Assembly (NCBI GenBank): GCA_018065125.1
Contig: JAGHTY010000075.1
Span: 1 to 48,168, forward strand
Length of the DNA stretch: 48,168 nucleotides
Direction: 5' to 3'
Source: Candidatus Minthousia equi
GTDB lineage: Bacteria > Bacteroidota > Bacteroidia > Bacteroidales > Bacteroidaceae
Shown here: positions 27,130 to 37,653 of the stretch, piece after piece
Position numbering within the stretch: the first letter of the stretch is position 1
Layout of the letters: every line of letters starts with the position of its first letter
Translations under genes and position numbers: made by a program
The notes under the pieces: generated by a model
What the model saw: the letters and a program-made list of their open reading frames with translations, nothing else
Databases searched by the model: none
What the model was told of the DNA's origin: nothing

Positions 27130-28979
27130 TGGATTTATTCAATTATAGCCGTAGAGTTACACACGAAGTAAACGTGGGTATTACACCGTTGGGTGGAAAT
27201 AACCCCATTCGCGTGCAAAGCATGACCAATACCAGCACCCGTGATACAGAAGGGTGTGTAGCACAAGCCAAACGTATTGTTGAGGCTGGTGGCGAGTATG
27301 TTCGTCTAACAACCCAAGGTACTGCTGAGGCAGAAAACTTGAAGAATATTAATGCAGGTTTAAGAGAGCAGGGTATCAACACTTCATTGGTGGCTGATGT
27401 GCATTTTAACCCTCATGTTGCTGATATCGCAGCACTTTATGCAGAAAAAGTGCGAATTAATCCTGGTAACTATGTTGATGCTGCTCGCACCTTCAAGCAC
27501 TTGGAATATACCGATGAGGAATATGGGCAGGAACTGCAGAAAATTGAAAACCGTCTTATTCCTTTCCTGAACATCTGCAAGGAAAACCATACTGCCGTTC
27601 GTATTGGTGTGAACCATGGTTCACTATCTGATCGTATCATGAGTAGATATGGGGATACACCAGAAGGCATGGTTGAGAGTTGCATGGAGTTTTTGCGTAT
27701 CTGTGTGAAGGAAAACTTCAAAGACGTGGTTATCAGCATCAAGGCAAGCAATACGGTGGTAATGGTAAGAACCGTTCGCTTGTTGGTTAAGGTAATGGAG
27801 CAAGAGGGTATGGATTTCCCTCTGCACCTGGGTGTTACCGAAGCTGGTGATGGTGAAGATGGCCGTATTAAAAGTGCTGTTGGCATTGGCGCGCTCTTGG
27901 CAGATGGTTTAGGTGATACTATTCGTGTATCACTAAGTGAAGCGCCAGAAGCAGAGATTCCAGTTGCAAAAGCTTTGCGTGACTATGTTATAGCAAAACA
28001 AGGTCATACTTATATCCCTGCAGCAAAGGCAGATGGCTTTAGCTACACTTGTCCATCACGTAGAAAGACAAATGCCGTTGGCAATATCGGTGGAGAGCAA
28101 GTGCCTGTAGTAATAAGTAGTCATTTCCAAGGAAATTACACCTTTAACGAGCAGTTTAAACCAGATTATCTGTATTGTGGCTCTCAGTTACCAGAAAAGC
28201 GTATTCCTGGTGCTGCTTACATTATTGATGCACCAGCATGGAAAGGTGAAGAGAACACGTATCCTGCCTTTTCATCTTATGCACCAGAAGGAGAGGTTAC
28301 TTTATTGCCTTTGCTAAGTGCTTGTCCTGCATCTGTCAAATTCCTGTTCGTTACCTATGTCACCTTAACAGAAGAGGTGATTGCATGCTTGAAATATCAT
28401 CCTGAGGTGGTTTTGGTATGCCAAAGCAATCATCAGAATAGGTTAGGTGAGCATCGTGCTTTGATTCATGAATTAATGCATGAGGGGTTACAGAATCCTG
28501 TTGTTATCTTTCAGCACTATAATGAACCAGAGAAGGATGCTTTTCAGTTAAAGAGTGCAGCAGATATGGGTGCCTTGTTGATGGATGGATTAGTAGATGG
28601 TGTCTATCTTCATAATCAGGCATCAATGTTACAGGATATAATTGATGCAACAGCATTCAATATTCTGCAGGCAGCACGTACCCGTACCAGCAAGACAGAA
28701 TATATTTCATGCCCTGGTTGTGGAAGAACCCTATACGATCTAGAGGATACCATTAAGCGAATCAAGGCAGCAACTTCTCATCTTAAAGGTTTGAAGATTG
28801 GTATCATGGGTTGCATCGTGAATGGTCCAGGCGAAATGGCCGATGCCGATTATGGTTATGTAGGTGCTGCTCGTGGTAAGGTGAGTCTTTACCGCAAAAA
28901 AGAGTGCATAGAAAAGAACATTCCAAGCGAGCAGGCTGTAGAACGCTTGCTGGAATTGATCAATAGTGATTTACAATAG
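27129..28979 (+). CDS. ispG: 4-hydroxy-3-methylbut-2-enyl diphosphate synthase, long form with insert domain
   Basis: VQSMTNTSTRDTEGCVAQ; ISCPGCGRTLYDL; IMGCIVNGPGEMADADYGYVG; 617 aa. Confidence 0.96.
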   Translation: MDLFNYSRRVTHEVNVGITPLGGNNPIRVQSMTNTSTRDTEGCVAQAKRIVEAGGEYVRLTTQGTAEAENLKNINAGLREQGINTSLVADVHFNPHVADIAALYAEKVRINPGNYVDAARTFKHLEYTDEEYGQELQKIENRLIPFLNICKENHTAVRIGVNHGSLSDRIMSRYGDTPEGMVESCMEFLRICVKENFKDVVISIKASNTVVMVRTVRLLVKVMEQEGMDFPLHLGVTEAGDGEDGRIKSAVGIGALLADGLGDTIRVSLSEAPEAEIPVAKALRDYVIAKQGHTYIPAAKADGFSYTCPSRRKTNAVGNIGGEQVPVVISSHFQGNYTFNEQFKPDYLYCGSQLPEKRIPGAAYIIDAPAWKGEENTYPAFSSYAPEGEVTLLPLLSACPASVKFLFVTYVTLTEEVIACLKYHPEVVLVCQSNHQNRLGEHRALIHELMHEGLQNPVVIFQHYNEPEKDAFQLKSAADMGALLMDGLVDGVYLHNQASMLQDIIDATAFNILQAARTRTSKTEYISCPGCGRTLYDLEDTIKRIKAATSHLKGLKIGIMGCIVNGPGEMADADYGYVGAARGKVSLYRKKECIEKNIPSEQAVERLLELINSDLQ

Positions 28980-30197
28980 TTTTTTACTGAGATAACGTAC
29001 GGGGTACCATACCGAAAGGTACCCCACCGCTATCACGGTAATTAAGATTAGGGCAACATCGGTAAAATGTACACTTACTGGGTATGCATCTACTACAAAG
29101 GTGCCAGAGGCAGCACCTAGTTTTAACCATCCAAAAGTTGCTTGTCCCCAGCATATCAGCAAACCAATAACAACGCCTATTACAGCGCCAAAGGTTGAGA
29201 TCATACGACCTTCAAATAGAAATATTCTACAAATCTGCTTATCCGTAGCACCTAGGTTTCGTAAGGTTTGCACATCTTCTTTCTTGTCGATAATCAACAT
29301 AGACAAACTGCCAATAATATTGAAACATGCTACAACTAGGATAAAAGTAAGGAATATGTAAGACAGTAGTTTCTCAATTTTCATGATACGGAACACATCT
29401 TCCTGCTGTTCGTAACGATTCAATACCTTGTAGTTAGGCCCTAGCAACTGTTCAAAATCCTCTTTTACCTTGTCTGCATCAACGCCTTCCGCACAACGCA
29501 TTTCAAGTGCTGTCATCTGCCCCTCAGATTCGAACATGCGACGGGCAAAGTCAAGCGAAACCAACATATAGTTTCTGTCGTATTTGTTTTGACGAGTAGA
29601 AAACACAACTCCTGGCGATAAGAGTTCGTCATGATTAAAACTGCTCGAAGGATTTGCCATGTTCACTCTTTCTCCACGTTTAGGGGTATAAACCTGTAAG
29701 GGGTCAATAAAGCGTGCTCCTACACCTAGGACTTGAGTTAGTTGAATGCCTAATATACCATAGTTGATAACGTCTGCACTCAGATGGAAGTTACCATCGC
29801 CATACAACAATTCTGTGATTTGGGTTAAATCTTTGAAGTTATTTTCTACACCCTTCATTGTAACAATAACCTGGTTTTCACCATACATCAAAAGGGCATT
29901 GTCTTCAAGGGTTTCTGTAAAAACAGCGATGCGCTTGTCGTTCTTTAGTTTTAGAAGATTTGGGTCGTCATGGTTCATCAGTTTTCCTTGTGCAGGAACC
30001 ACTTTCAATTCAGGGTCGAACGAAGTGAAAAATGATGCCACCATATCGTGGAATCCGTTAAACACAGACATGGTACAGATAAGGGCAATGGTAGCCAATG
30101 CCACACCCCCTACCGAGATACCAGAGATGATATTGATGGCATGGTGTGACTTCTTTGTAAAAAGATACCTACGTGCTATGAAGAACGGAAAGTTCAT
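28971..30197 (-). CDS. LolE/LolC-type ABC transporter permease
   Basis: FIARRYLFTKKSHHAINIISGISVGGVALATIALI; FtsX domain. Confidence 0.88.
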   Translation of the reverse strand: MNFPFFIARRYLFTKKSHHAINIISGISVGGVALATIALICTMSVFNGFHDMVASFFTSFDPELKVVPAQGKLMNHDDPNLLKLKNDKRIAVFTETLEDNALLMYGENQVIVTMKGVENNFKDLTQITELLYGDGNFHLSADVINYGILGIQLTQVLGVGARFIDPLQVYTPKRGERVNMANPSSSFNHDELLSPGVVFSTRQNKYDRNYMLVSLDFARRMFESEGQMTALEMRCAEGVDADKVKEDFEQLLGPNYKVLNRYEQQEDVFRIMKIEKLLSYIFLTFILVVACFNIIGSLSMLIIDKKEDVQTLRNLGATDKQICRIFLFEGRMISTFGAVIGVVIGLLICWGQATFGWLKLGAASGTFVVDAYPVSVHFTDVALILITVIAVGYLSVWYPVRYLSKKLL

Positions 30198-30200
30198 CTT

Positions 30201-30536
30201 TTATTGCTTCAGCAGACGGTCGATATTATCGATATAGTCCAAAGAGTCATCCACAAAGAACTTTAGTTCTGGAATGATGCGTAACTGCTTACCTACACGG
30301 TTTCCCAATTCAAAACGCAGACTTTTCTGGTTGTTATTTACATTGTTGATGATTTCCTCGGCACGCTCACTAGGGAAAATGCTAAGGTAGGCACGTGCAA
30401 TGCTCATGTCAGGACTGATGCGTACGGCACTAACCGATACCAGCACCCCCTGCATCTGTCGGGTTTGTGCTTGAAAAATAAGGCTTAGTTCCTTTTGTAG
30501 TAAGCGTGAGACTCTATTTTGACGGGTTGTTTCCAT
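30201..30536 (-). CDS. rbfA: 30S ribosome-binding factor
   Basis: METTRQNRVSRLLQKELSLIFQ; RAYLSIFPSE; LKFFVDDSLDYIDNIDRLL. Confidence 0.93.
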   Translation of the reverse strand: METTRQNRVSRLLQKELSLIFQAQTRQMQGVLVSVSAVRISPDMSIARAYLSIFPSERAEEIINNVNNNQKSLRFELGNRVGKQLRIIPELKFFVDDSLDYIDNIDRLLKQ

Positions 30537-30574
30537 AATTTATTATTTTTTTACGATGCAAAATTAGTACATTT

Positions 30575-32215
30575 TTAGTTAATCTTCATAATTTGCCCCT
30601 CTAAATCAGCATGACAGATAGATTTGTTGCGCATCTTGGTGCGGTACGTATATATGGTATTTACAGAGTACCCTGTGAACGATGCAATCTGAGAACTATC
30701 CTTGATTCCTAATCGGATAAGGGCACAAATACGCAATTCTGTATTCAGCTGATGATTCGAAGGGGCTGCGAAGCGTTCCTCGGGTAGAAAAAGCTCATTT
30801 ACCTGTTCTATGAAGTTGGGATAAAGATTCAGGAACGCTTCATCAAATACGCTGAACAGATTTTGGAGTTCTGCTTCCCAAATCTTGTTGTCGGCATCTT
30901 CTTCAATGAGTTCCTTTGCTTTGCCTGCCTTAATTTTTCGGGTAACATATTTCTTGATATAGCCAATTTTATTGGCATACTCCGAACACATCTGCAGGAA
31001 CTGACCGATGTACATTTCTTTTACACGGTTAGCATCCTTCAACTCCTCATTCACATTTTTCATCTCGCTATTGATTCTCTGCAGACGAGAGTTTATTCTT
31101 TGTAGCTCAATGTTTGCTTCGTTGGCAATAGACTGAGCCTGCTCCAGTTTCTTGTGCTGACGCAACACATACCAGATTCCTAAAGCCAGTATTACTACTA
31201 ATAGTGTCAATGCGATGAGAATATATTTCTCTATCTTTGCTTGTCTTTGAATCTTTTGTGTATATGCGTTAAAGATAGTGCCTTGAAAATCCGACAGTTC
31301 TATACCTCGGATTCTATTCTTGAACACACGCAGATTTGCAAGACAGACATTCAGATAAAGTGTGGCACGATCAATATTGTCTCGCTTAAAGCTTTCCAAT
31401 GCCAGGTTTTGCAGTGACACAACATCTCGATAGCAGCAGCGCACATCTGCTATGGCAGAAAGTGCCAGATACTTCACCTTGTTTTCTTCATCTCCAATAT
31501 AATCATAGTGTTGTGAAAGATATTGGGCATAGATGGCATAGCTACGGGTGTTTGGCTCGTGCATGTTCACCCAATCCACCATATGTTCTACGGCAAAGGG
31601 GGAGTTGACGGTTTTTGTTCGGATGTTACGGATAAAGTGTTGCAAAGCCTGGATTTCTGGGTCCTTGGTATAAGCCAAAACAGAATCTATCATGGCAATT
31701 TCCTGTTGCTCTCGTTCCTGTGAAAGGGCACCTGCTTTTCCTGCCATGAAGGTAACCACTTTTCTGTAGTAGAAAACCTGGTACTGATAGTAGCTCAGTT
31801 TCATTTCACGACTCATGTTCGTGGTATCCATCTGAACTTTCATCTTGTAGGCTTCACCCATCAATCCTACCGTGCAGAAGTTGAGGCTCTTGGCCATCTG
31901 ACTTTGCAGAATTCTTTCTTTATTGTCTTGCAATAGGGCATGTTGCAATGCCTGATCTGCATAGTATCCAGCAGAATCGCTGTTGTGAAAGCGGAAAACG
32001 TCGTACATTTTCCAATCTCTTTCAAAGGGGTCGGTATAGGGTGCACAGCGAATGGAATCTACTTTCTTCAGGTACATACGTTCGTACATGCCATGCTTAT
32101 CCAGTTCCTTGTCTAGTTGATTAAGCAGCTCTTCACTAGTCATCTGGGCACTGATTTGTGCCGTAGCGCTAAGCATACTTAAGCAAAAGCCAAGGAAAAA
32201 AAGTGTGATTCTCAT
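30575..32215 (-). CDS. DUF6377-type membrane-anchored regulator with TPR-like periplasmic region and C-terminal HTH
   Basis: Signal peptide, single TM, coiled coil, C-terminal LGIKDSSQIASFTGYSVNTIYTYRTKMRNKS. Confidence 0.75.
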   Translation of the reverse strand: MRITLFFLGFCLSMLSATAQISAQMTSEELLNQLDKELDKHGMYERMYLKKVDSIRCAPYTDPFERDWKMYDVFRFHNSDSAGYYADQALQHALLQDNKERILQSQMAKSLNFCTVGLMGEAYKMKVQMDTTNMSREMKLSYYQYQVFYYRKVVTFMAGKAGALSQEREQQEIAMIDSVLAYTKDPEIQALQHFIRNIRTKTVNSPFAVEHMVDWVNMHEPNTRSYAIYAQYLSQHYDYIGDEENKVKYLALSAIADVRCCYRDVVSLQNLALESFKRDNIDRATLYLNVCLANLRVFKNRIRGIELSDFQGTIFNAYTQKIQRQAKIEKYILIALTLLVVILALGIWYVLRQHKKLEQAQSIANEANIELQRINSRLQRINSEMKNVNEELKDANRVKEMYIGQFLQMCSEYANKIGYIKKYVTRKIKAGKAKELIEEDADNKIWEAELQNLFSVFDEAFLNLYPNFIEQVNELFLPEERFAAPSNHQLNTELRICALIRLGIKDSSQIASFTGYSVNTIYTYRTKMRNKSICHADLEGQIMKIN

Positions 32216-32218
32216 TCT

Positions 32219-33064
32219 TTACTCCAGTGTTATTTTTTTTGCTGCCACGGTTTGGTTCAGGAAGATGGCAGCGTTTTCTGTGAATTTTTCTGGTTGCTCT
32301 GTGGTTAGGAATTCACAACCTCCGTTTTTCGAACAAACCTGTTCAATGGCAGGATGTCGTTGCAGGTAAGATTCCAAACTCTCGGAAACGTATGCTCCTT
32401 GAGGCACCAGCTTGATGTGTGGAGGTGTGCATTGCTTTATTTTCTCCATCAGCAAGGGATAGTGTGTACACCCTAGAATGATGGTGTCTATTTCGGGATC
32501 CTTGTCTAATAGTTCTGTGATGTATTTCTGCACAAAATAGTCGGCTCCCGGCTTGTCGTATTCGTTGTTTTCAATCAGTGGTACCCACATTGGGCATGCC
32601 ACACCTGTAAACTGCAGATTGGGGTAGAACTTGGCTAATTCTATATCATACGATTGTGAACGTACGGTTCCTAGGGTACCCAATAATCCAACATGTCCAT
32701 TTTGTGTAATGTCACCTATCTTTTCCACAGTAGGGCGGATAACACCTAGTACTCTTCTGTCTGGGTCTAGATAGGGGAGGTCGTTGATCTGTATGCTTCG
32801 TAGGGCTTTTGCCGATGCCGTGTTGCAAGCCAGGATAACCAGATGGCATCCTAACTCGAACAGGCGTCTTACGGCTTGTAGCGTAAATTCATACACTACC
32901 TCAAACGAACGGGTGCCATAGGGGGTTCGTGCATTGTCACCCAAGTACAGATAGTCGTACTGGGGTAACCGCTTGCGGATACCCTCTAAGATGGTAAGTC
33001 CACCATAGCCAGAATCGAACAAGCCGATGGGGCCTGGTTGTTGAGGTAGGTATTTTATGGCCAT
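32219..33064 (-). CDS. murI: Glutamate racemase
   Basis: GLFDSGYGGLTIL; LACNTASAKALR; LGCTHYPLL. Confidence 0.96.
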   Translation of the reverse strand: MAIKYLPQQPGPIGLFDSGYGGLTILEGIRKRLPQYDYLYLGDNARTPYGTRSFEVVYEFTLQAVRRLFELGCHLVILACNTASAKALRSIQINDLPYLDPDRRVLGVIRPTVEKIGDITQNGHVGLLGTLGTVRSQSYDIELAKFYPNLQFTGVACPMWVPLIENNEYDKPGADYFVQKYITELLDKDPEIDTIILGCTHYPLLMEKIKQCTPPHIKLVPQGAYVSESLESYLQRHPAIEQVCSKNGGCEFLTTEQPEKFTENAAIFLNQTVAAKKITLE

Positions 33065-33561
33065 TATTGCATGCCCAGTTTTGCCAATACAGCATTGGTG
33101 ATGTCAATGCCGTTAGGACCTACAAACAAGATGTTGTTATTCTCTACGTTTACAATGTAGTCTAATTGCATTTCTGTTCCCACCTGACCAATAGCTGCAT
33201 TCAGTTTTGCCTTTGCAGGGTTGGTTAACTCGGTTTCTGCATTCTTCAGCAGTTTCTCACATTCCTCACGGAACTGAACGCCGTTTTGGTACAAATCCTG
33301 CAACTCTTTCTGACGCTTCTGCAGGATGTTCTGTGGAAAGTCTTTCTGTCCTTCCAGAAACTCGTTGTACTTGCGGTTGAAATCTTCTTCCGAGCGGGTG
33401 GTTTCTGCCTTGTACTGTGCTTTCAGGTCAGTCAGTTTATTCTGTGCCTGAAGATATTCGGGCATTGCGGTTAATACATCATTGTAGTTCATGTAACCGA
33501 ATTTCTGTGCCATTGCCGAAAGAGGCAGCACCATGAGTAGGGCAATAATTACTTTTTTCAT
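33064..33561 (-). CDS. OmpH/Skp family periplasmic chaperone
   Basis: KFGYMNYNDVLTAMPEY; coiled coil. Confidence 0.9.
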   Translation of the reverse strand: MKKVIIALLMVLPLSAMAQKFGYMNYNDVLTAMPEYLQAQNKLTDLKAQYKAETTRSEEDFNRKYNEFLEGQKDFPQNILQKRQKELQDLYQNGVQFREECEKLLKNAETELTNPAKAKLNAAIGQVGTEMQLDYIVNVENNNILFVGPNGIDITNAVLAKLGMQ

Positions 33562-33573
33562 AGGGGAATGTTT

Positions 33574-33607
33574 TAAAAAATGTCGCTCAACCTTAGATTG
33601 GGCGACA
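33574..33607 (-). terminator. Terminator-like hairpin between the two ompH genes
   Basis: Minus strand TGTCGCCCAA-TCTAAGG-TTGAGCGACA (one mismatch) followed by T6. Confidence 0.6.
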
Positions 33608-33634
33608 TTATATTATATAAGGTGTAACTCTTTA

Positions 33635-34129
33635 TTACTTGATACCCAACTTGGCCTTAACCTGTGAGGTAACATCGGTGCAAGCAGTCTTGCTGATGAA
33701 TGGCATTGAACCTTCCATGAAGATTGCTACATAACCACCAGCATTGCCAACTTCATCGGTAGCCTTCTGAATCTTGTCGCTGAGAGCAGCCATCTTCTCC
33801 TGCTGCAGCTGCTGTATCTGTGTCTGAGCATCCTGTGCATACTGCTGAATCTTCTGATACATTTCCTGCAATTCGTTCTGACGGCGAGTCTTGATTGCGT
33901 CTGGAAGGGTAGCCTGCTCCTTGTCGAATGCTTCTGCCTTCTTCTGCAATTCGTCCTGCATGCGCTTCAGTTCATCGTCAAACTGCTGGCCCTGCTTCTG
34001 CAACTCGTTCTGTGCAGCGGTAAACTCAGGCATAGCCTGTACAATTTCGTTCTGGTTGATTACACCGAATTTCTGTGCAAATACAGTCAGTGGCGCAAAT
34101 GCCAATACTAATAAAATATGTTTCTTCAT
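33635..34129 (-). CDS. OmpH/Skp family periplasmic chaperone (paralog)
   Basis: KFGVINQNEIVQAMPEF; coiled coil. Confidence 0.9.
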   Translation of the reverse strand: MKKHILLVLAFAPLTVFAQKFGVINQNEIVQAMPEFTAAQNELQKQGQQFDDELKRMQDELQKKAEAFDKEQATLPDAIKTRRQNELQEMYQKIQQYAQDAQTQIQQLQQEKMAALSDKIQKATDEVGNAGGYVAIFMEGSMPFISKTACTDVTSQVKAKLGIK

Positions 34130-34232
34130 TATTTTCTGATTTTAAATTTTACGCTAGTTGTTAATTATTCTCTTGCAAAAATAGTTTATTATTTTAATAT
34201 AAGGTGATATATAGGTAAATAATTGCATTTTT

Positions 34233-36869
34233 TTAGAATTCTTGACCTATGATAAAGTGGAATTGACTACCACCATACTGTCTGCTGCCACGAATCTTGT
34301 CGAAACCATATGCCCAGTCAATACCCATCATACCAATCATTGGCAGGAAGATACGTACACCAACACCGGCAGAGCGCTTCATGTCGAATGGATTGAACTT
34401 CTTGGCATCTGTCCATGCATTACCACCTTCCAGGAAGCCCAGAGCATAGATACTTGTAGATGTTTCAAGCATGATAGGGTAGCGCAACTCCAATCCCAGT
34501 CGGCTGTAGGCATAACCTTCGTAACCCCATGGAGTAAGTGAACCGTTTTCGTAACCACGCAATGCAATGGTTTCGGTAGCATAGCTGCTTGAGTAACCTG
34601 TCATACCATCACCACCTACATAGAAGGTTTCGAATGGAGAACGCTTGTTCTTGTTGAAGGCACCCAGCAAACCAAAGTCAACACGTGTCATCAGCACGGG
34701 GCACTTGTTGCCACCGGTAAGAGCTGTATAGGTCTTGCTGTTGAACTTGATTTTGTAGTATTCAATCCACTTGAACTTTTCTGCCAGTTCTCTCTGGTAG
34801 TTCAAGCTCTTTGGATCGGTAGCAAGGTTAGCATAATCTTTCTTGTCGAAAGAAGACCAAGGTGGGGTAATGGTACCTGTCAAGGTAAAGTCAGAACCTC
34901 TACGAGGGAAAATCTGGTTATCGGTAGAGTTTCTTGAAAGGGTAAGAGACAGGTTAATGTTGTTACAGTTACCATTCTGGATGATGAAATACTGCCAGTC
35001 TTTCAGCTGATAACGCTGGTAAGAAAGCATTGCCGATAAAGTGAAATAGTCATCAGGCCAGCGAAGGCGCTTACCCCAACCTAGTGAAATACCCCACAAC
35101 TGAACGCTCTTGTCTGGGTCGTAGTAGTTTTCATAGCTGTTGTAACCATATCCGTATCCGCCACCATAGTAGCTACCCATACCCATCATGTAACTGTTAT
35201 AAGTGTTCATCCAGGCACTGTTGTAGTAGTTGCTACTAACGTCAGTCTGCTTTGAGTAGAAACCGGTAACAGAGAATGAATTAGGACGCTTGCCACCAAA
35301 CCATGGGTCAAAGAATGAAAGACTATAGCTCTGGTAGTAGGTACCGTTTGTCTGACCACTGATAGAGAAAGTCTGTCCATCACCCTGTGGCAGGAAAGCA
35401 CGTCTACGTGTATCTTTCTTGAACAGGTTGTGCATTGAGAAGTTGGTAAACTTCAGTGACAATCTACCAATGATACCTGTTTGACCCCAACCAGCAGAGA
35501 ACTCAATCTGGTCGTTAGCCTTTGATTCCAGGATATAGTTGATATCCACTGTACCATTTATAGGGTCTGGTTTCACGTCAGGATTGATGGTTTCTGGGTT
35601 AAAGTGTCCCATCTGTGCAATTTCACGATAAGAACGCTCCAGTGCTTCCTTTGAGAAAAGGTCGCCTGGCTTGGTACGCAACTCACGACGCACTACATTT
35701 TCATACAGGCGGTCGTTACCGATGATGCGCACATGGCTGATGGCAGCCTGAGGTCCCTCGGTCATACGCATTTCCAGGTCGATAGAGTCATTGACGATGT
35801 TTACTTCCACAGGGTCAAGGTTGAAGAACACATAACCCTTGTTGTAGTAGAAGTTGCCAATTGCATCCTCATCACTTTTGGTTCGCTTGTCAAGATGTGT
35901 CTGGTTATAGACATCACCACGCTTCATCTGCAGTGAAGCTGCCAACTGGTCGGTGCTTACCACGGTATTACCTACCCAGGTAATGTTACGAACATAATAC
36001 TTCTGGCCTTCATCTACACGCAGATATACATTTACGGTATTTTCAGGACCAGGAGATACGCTGTCTTCTACGATAGTAGCATCACGATAACCCAGTTCGT
36101 TATATTTCTTGATGATGTTATCCTTGTCCTCTTCATATTTCTCGGTAATGAACTTCTTAGGCTTGAAGAAGTTCTTCAGCTTACCCTTTTCATTGGTTTT
36201 CTTCATCAAACCTTTGATTTTGTTGGCAGTAAGTACCTGGTTGCCTTCAATGGTAATCTGATTAACCTTTACCTTTTCCTTCTTGTCAATCTCAACATTG
36301 ACAATTATCTTATCAGGATCTTTCTTGTCTTGCAGCTGAATTACATTGATTTCAGCATTCTTGAATCCCTTCTCATCAAAGTATTTCTTGATAAGGATCT
36401 TGGTACGGTCGATAAGGTTTGGCGTAATCTGGTTACCTGCTACCAAGCCCAGCTTGTTAGTCAGGTCCTCACGTTCGCTCTTCTTTACACCCAGATAGTT
36501 GATTTCTGAGATACGAGGGCGCTGTGCCAGAATGATTCTCAGGTAAACCTTCTCATCCACGATGCTGTCTGCCTCGATACGTACGTTTGAGAACAAGCCG
36601 TGCTTCCAGTAGCGCTTGATTGCTGTGGTGATCTCGTCACCAGGTAGTGAAATGGTTTCACCCACGCTCAGTCCCGAGATTCCAATCAATACATAATCTT
36701 CGTAGTTCTTGATACCTTCTACCTTGATGCCACCAATTTCGCACTGACGTGGTGTTCCCGAATAAAGAATTTCGGGTTTCTCCTCAACCTTTTGTGCCTG
36801 CATGGTAAGTGGCAGACTCAAAAGCAGGGTCATTAACCAAAGTATTCTCTTGATGCTTATCTTTTTCAT
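34233..36869 (-). CDS. bamA: Outer membrane protein assembly factor BamA
   Basis: POTRA repeats and C-terminal beta-barrel ending FHFIIGQEF; adjacent to ompH and uppS. Confidence 0.95.
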   Translation of the reverse strand: MKKISIKRILWLMTLLLSLPLTMQAQKVEEKPEILYSGTPRQCEIGGIKVEGIKNYEDYVLIGISGLSVGETISLPGDEITTAIKRYWKHGLFSNVRIEADSIVDEKVYLRIILAQRPRISEINYLGVKKSEREDLTNKLGLVAGNQITPNLIDRTKILIKKYFDEKGFKNAEINVIQLQDKKDPDKIIVNVEIDKKEKVKVNQITIEGNQVLTANKIKGLMKKTNEKGKLKNFFKPKKFITEKYEEDKDNIIKKYNELGYRDATIVEDSVSPGPENTVNVYLRVDEGQKYYVRNITWVGNTVVSTDQLAASLQMKRGDVYNQTHLDKRTKSDEDAIGNFYYNKGYVFFNLDPVEVNIVNDSIDLEMRMTEGPQAAISHVRIIGNDRLYENVVRRELRTKPGDLFSKEALERSYREIAQMGHFNPETINPDVKPDPINGTVDINYILESKANDQIEFSAGWGQTGIIGRLSLKFTNFSMHNLFKKDTRRRAFLPQGDGQTFSISGQTNGTYYQSYSLSFFDPWFGGKRPNSFSVTGFYSKQTDVSSNYYNSAWMNTYNSYMMGMGSYYGGGYGYGYNSYENYYDPDKSVQLWGISLGWGKRLRWPDDYFTLSAMLSYQRYQLKDWQYFIIQNGNCNNINLSLTLSRNSTDNQIFPRRGSDFTLTGTITPPWSSFDKKDYANLATDPKSLNYQRELAEKFKWIEYYKIKFNSKTYTALTGGNKCPVLMTRVDFGLLGAFNKNKRSPFETFYVGGDGMTGYSSSYATETIALRGYENGSLTPWGYEGYAYSRLGLELRYPIMLETSTSIYALGFLEGGNAWTDAKKFNPFDMKRSAGVGVRIFLPMIGMMGIDWAYGFDKIRGSRQYGGSQFHFIIGQEF

Positions 36870-36897
36870 TCTTTGCGTATATTCTTAATATATTAAG

Positions 36898-37641
36898 TTA
36901 TGGTTTGGCTACCTGTTCACTGGTCTTTCCAAACCTGCGCTCTCTTTGTTGATAATCGTATATTGCCTTGCTCAGACACTCTTCGTCAAAGTCGGGCCAG
37001 AAAGTATCGCAGAAATACAGCTCTGAGTATGAGCACTGCCACATCAGGTAGTTGCTCAGGCGGATTTCGCCACCGGTACGTATCAGCAGTTCAGGATCAG
37101 GCATGAATGCTGTGTTAAGGTTCTGCGAAATGGTATCTTCTGTAATATCTTCAGGATTGAGTTTTCCTTCCTTTGCTGCCAATGCCAGTTTCTTGGCAGT
37201 TTCAGTAATTTCCCAGCGTGAAGAATAGCTCAGTGCAATCACAACAGTCATGCTGTCGAAATCCTTGGTAAATTCCTCCAGGTCGCGGATTGCTTTCTTT
37301 ACGTCGGCAGGCAGGCGGTCAAAATCGCCAATCAAACGGAATCGAACATTGTTTTTCTCAAACAGCTCACTTTTCAGTTCTGAGAGGATGAGTCCCATCA
37401 GTGTTGCTACTTCATCAGCAGGACGGTTCCAGTTCTCGGTCGAGAAAGTGTAGAGCGTAAGGTACTTCACACCCAGACGCACAGCTTCGGCAGTGATTTT
37501 CTCTACCGTTGCCACGCCAGCCTGATGCCCCATCGAGCGTTGCATGCCCTGTGCCTTGGCCCAACGTCCGTTGCCATCCATGATAATGGCAATGTGCTGA
37601 GGTATGCGGTTAAAGTCCAGCTGTTCCTTATAAGTTTTCAT
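36898..37641 (-). CDS. uppS: Isoprenyl transferase (UPP synthase family)
   Basis: [45 protein letters not shown]. Confidence 0.96.
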   Translation of the reverse strand: MKTYKEQLDFNRIPQHIAIIMDGNGRWAKAQGMQRSMGHQAGVATVEKITAEAVRLGVKYLTLYTFSTENWNRPADEVATLMGLILSELKSELFEKNNVRFRLIGDFDRLPADVKKAIRDLEEFTKDFDSMTVVIALSYSSRWEITETAKKLALAAKEGKLNPEDITEDTISQNLNTAFMPDPELLIRTGGEIRLSNYLMWQCSYSELYFCDTFWPDFDEECLSKAIYDYQQRERRFGKTSEQVAKP

Positions 37642-37653
37642 CCGTAAAGTTGC

